From Actinomycetes bacterium (GTDB taxonomy: Bacteria > Actinomycetota > Actinomycetes > Mycobacteriales > Mycobacteriaceae): a DNA stretch of 64,000 nucleotides. Below the pieces are notes generated by a model, which searched no databases, had not been told where the DNA came from, and was given only the letters and a program-made list of their open reading frames with translations. Positions within the stretch are counted from its first letter, which is position 1, and the number at the start of each line of letters is the position of its first letter. The position numbers and the translations under genes were made by a program. Below are positions 62,778 through 64,000 of this stretch, one piece after another. The stretch spans positions 27,826 to 91,825 of the forward strand of contig JAHZJB010000139.1 of the NCBI GenBank assembly GCA_022601135.1, given 5' to 3'.

Positions 62778-62809
62778 GAGACAAACCACATGATGAGACG
62801 GAGGATCCC

Positions 62810-63130
62810 GTGGCGCTTCCCCAGTTGACTGATGAACAGCGCGCGGCAGCGTTGGAGAAGGCTGCTGCCGCGCGTCGAGCGCGTGCCGAACTCAAGGATC
62901 GGCTCAAGCGCGGCGGCACCAACCTCAAGCAGGTTCTCAAGGATGCCGAGTCCGACGAGGTGTTGGGCAAGATGAAAGTCTCCGCACTGCTGGAGGCTCT
63001 GCCCAAGGTCGGCAAGGTCAAGGCCCAGGAGATCATGACCGAGCTCGAGATCGCCCCGACCCGCCGGCTGCGCGGCTTGGGCGATCGTCAGCGCAAGGCC
63101 CTGCTGGAAAAGTTCGACTTCACGTCCTAG
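62810..63130 (+). CDS. mihF: Mycobacterial integration host factor
   Basis: mIHF (106 aa, Rv1388 homologue) is an abundant nucleoid-associated protein, essential in mycobacteria and needed for L5 phage integration. The sequence LPQLTDEQRAAALEKAAAAR through KVGKVKAQEIMTELEIAP, a helix-two-turn-helix DNA-binding region, is almost unchanged in the genus. I use GTG 62810 because GGAGGA (62800-62805) lies four bases upstream and it gives the established short form; longer in-frame starts upstream add non-conserved residues. gmk follows after 74 bases. Confidence 0.96.
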   Translation: MALPQLTDEQRAAALEKAAAARRARAELKDRLKRGGTNLKQVLKDAESDEVLGKMKVSALLEALPKVGKVKAQEIMTELEIAPTRRLRGLGDRQRKALLEKFDFTS

Positions 63131-63204
63131 GCGATCGGTGAAGGACCGGCCGAGGGGCCGGGCGGCCGCGATGAGCGCTCGCGCGAAGAGCTTGTGAGCG
63201 CGCG

Positions 63205-63783
63205 ATGACACGCATCGTCGTGCTGTCCGGTCCCTCTGCCGTCGGGAAGTCCACCGTCGTGCGCTGCTTGCGCGAACGGCTTCCCGAGCTTTTTTTCAGC
63301 GTGTCGATCACGACGCGAGCGCCGCGTCCGGGAGAAGCGGACGGCGTCGACTATTCGTTTGTGACCGAGGAGCGGTTCCAGGAACTCATCGACCAAGGGG
63401 AGTTGCTGGAGTGGGCGGAGATCCACGGCGGTTTACACCGCTCCGGAACGCCCGCGGGACCGGTGCGAGCGGCCGAGGCCGCAGGTAGGCCCGTGCTGAT
63501 CGAGGTCGACCTGGCCGGCGCCCGGGCCGTCAAGCAGGCGATGCCGGAGGCCCTCACGGTGTTCCTGGCTCCGCCCAGTTGGGAGGCGCTGGAAACCCGG
63601 CTGTCCAGCCGCGGCACGGAGTCACCCGAAGTGATGGCCCGCAGGTTGCAGACGGCGAGGGCCGAGCTGGCCGCCCAGGGCGACTTCGACAAGGTCGTCG
63701 TCAACAGCCAATTGGATTCTGCCTGCTCGGAATTGGTATCCTTGCTGGTGGCCCACACGGCGGTGCCCCGCGATCGACCCTGA
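63205..63783 (+). CDS. gmk: Guanylate kinase
   Basis: Gmk (192 aa) phosphorylates GMP to GDP. The P-loop is [14 protein letters not shown] near 5-18; GMP-binding residues lie in [19 protein letters not shown] near 34-52 and [17 protein letters not shown] near 68; the lid is around [20 protein letters not shown]. It matches Rv1389 but lacks about 20 N-terminal residues of that annotation, consistent with an ATG at 63205; no strong ribosome site is seen. rpoZ follows after 56 bases. Confidence 0.95.
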   Translation: MTRIVVLSGPSAVGKSTVVRCLRERLPELFFSVSITTRAPRPGEADGVDYSFVTEERFQELIDQGELLEWAEIHGGLHRSGTPAGPVRAAEAAGRPVLIEVDLAGARAVKQAMPEALTVFLAPPSWEALETRLSSRGTESPEVMARRLQTARAELAAQGDFDKVVVNSQLDSACSELVSLLVAHTAVPRDRP

Positions 63784-63839
63784 TTGCCGCCCGGGACGTG
63801 TCCAAAACGTATCAACCGAAACCGCAGGAGACCTTCTAC

Positions 63840-64000
63840 GTGAGTACCCCGCACGCCGCCCGGCTGGCAGCCGCGGATCTCGATCCGTCGGCCCCCGGCG
63901 CCTATGACACGCCCCTGGGCATCACGAATCCGCCTATCGACGAGTTGTTGGACCGTGCATCGAGCAAGTACGCGCTGGTGATCTACGCCGCCAAACGCGC
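63840..64000 (+). CDS. rpoZ: RNA polymerase omega subunit (N-terminal fragment)
   Basis: The first 53 codons of a gene running past the window end. The sequence begins [20 protein letters not shown] and reaches the family core [33 protein letters not shown], the conserved omega segment that holds the beta-prime subunit. GTG start with AGGAG at 63826-63830, nine bases upstream. The gmk-rpoZ order is standard (Rv1389-Rv1390). Confidence 0.93.
   Translation, partial: MSTPHAARLAAADLDPSAPGAYDTPLGITNPPIDELLDRASSKYALVIYAAKR

Noticed and set aside
63160..63204. Another copy of the palindromic element between mihF and gmk
   Set aside because: It contains GAGCGCTCGCGC and GTGAGCGCGCG, but lacks the GTGTC block and the far complementary arm, so it was not counted.

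Overview
The window is about 64 kb of high-GC actinobacterial DNA, densely packed with genes and using many GTG (some TTG) starts. Gene content and order point to a mycobacterium, most likely a fast-growing, environmental-type (Mycolicibacterium-like) species. Read in the reverse of the M. tuberculosis H37Rv numbering, the first 52 kb follows ruvC-ruvA-ruvB, gabT, yajC-secD-secF, a solute-binding lipoprotein, apt, relA, ppiB, a glyoxalase-II-like gene, hisS, aspS, the Rv2566-Rv2569c module, rarA, alaS, ruvX, mltG, aroE, a prepilin peptidase, aroC-aroK-aroB, pepQ, efp and nusB. It then runs directly into pyrR-pyrB-pyrC-carA-carB-pyrF, mihF, gmk and rpoZ, which lie elsewhere in M. tuberculosis. 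Homology statements come from recognising protein sequences; no search was run.

Layout. 1-2199: end of the Holliday-junction operon (ruvC fragment, ruvA, ruvB) and a small membrane protein. 2258-5063 (minus): GABA catabolism pair, a transaminase and an aminobutyraldehyde-type dehydrogenase. 5409-13653: Sec translocon accessory proteins YajC/SecD/SecF, a peptide-binding-type lipoprotein, adenine salvage (apt) and the (p)ppGpp synthetase/hydrolase. 13762-16745: a membrane-anchored cyclophilin, a metallo-beta-lactamase-fold hydrolase and hisS. 16831-23348 (minus): a DUF2254 membrane protein and a complete urea ABC transporter, urtABCDE, with a candidate GlnR box upstream. 23616-28537: a small exported protein, two peptidase-like genes and aspS, which carries an in-frame amber codon. 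28757-36789: a four-gene module (transglutaminase/DUF2126, circularly permuted ATP-grasp plus alpha-E, transglutaminase, zinc peptidase) that looks like a poorly characterised peptide-ligation/peptide-cleavage system. 36879-45802: DUF3097, rarA, a glycine-rich secreted protein, YjbQ, alaS, ruvX, mltG and aroE. 45855-52126: prepilin peptidase, aroC-aroK-aroB, a small membrane protein, pepQ, efp and nusB. 53580-62369: the pyrimidine operon with a PyrR-binding hairpin in its leader. 62810-64000: mihF, gmk and the start of rpoZ.

The window is mostly core housekeeping: recombination, protein export, stringent response, aminoacyl-tRNA synthesis, the shikimate pathway and de novo UMP synthesis. The most unusual observations are the amber codon inside the normally essential aspS; a dispersed palindromic element of about 65 bp seen four times, close behind stop codons, with stems that stay paired although the sequence differs; the ATP-grasp/transglutaminase module; the absence of the type II dehydroquinase gene from its usual place after aroB; and a leader mini-ORF plus hairpin upstream of mihF. 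No rRNA, tRNA, CRISPR array, insertion sequence or prophage was recognised.
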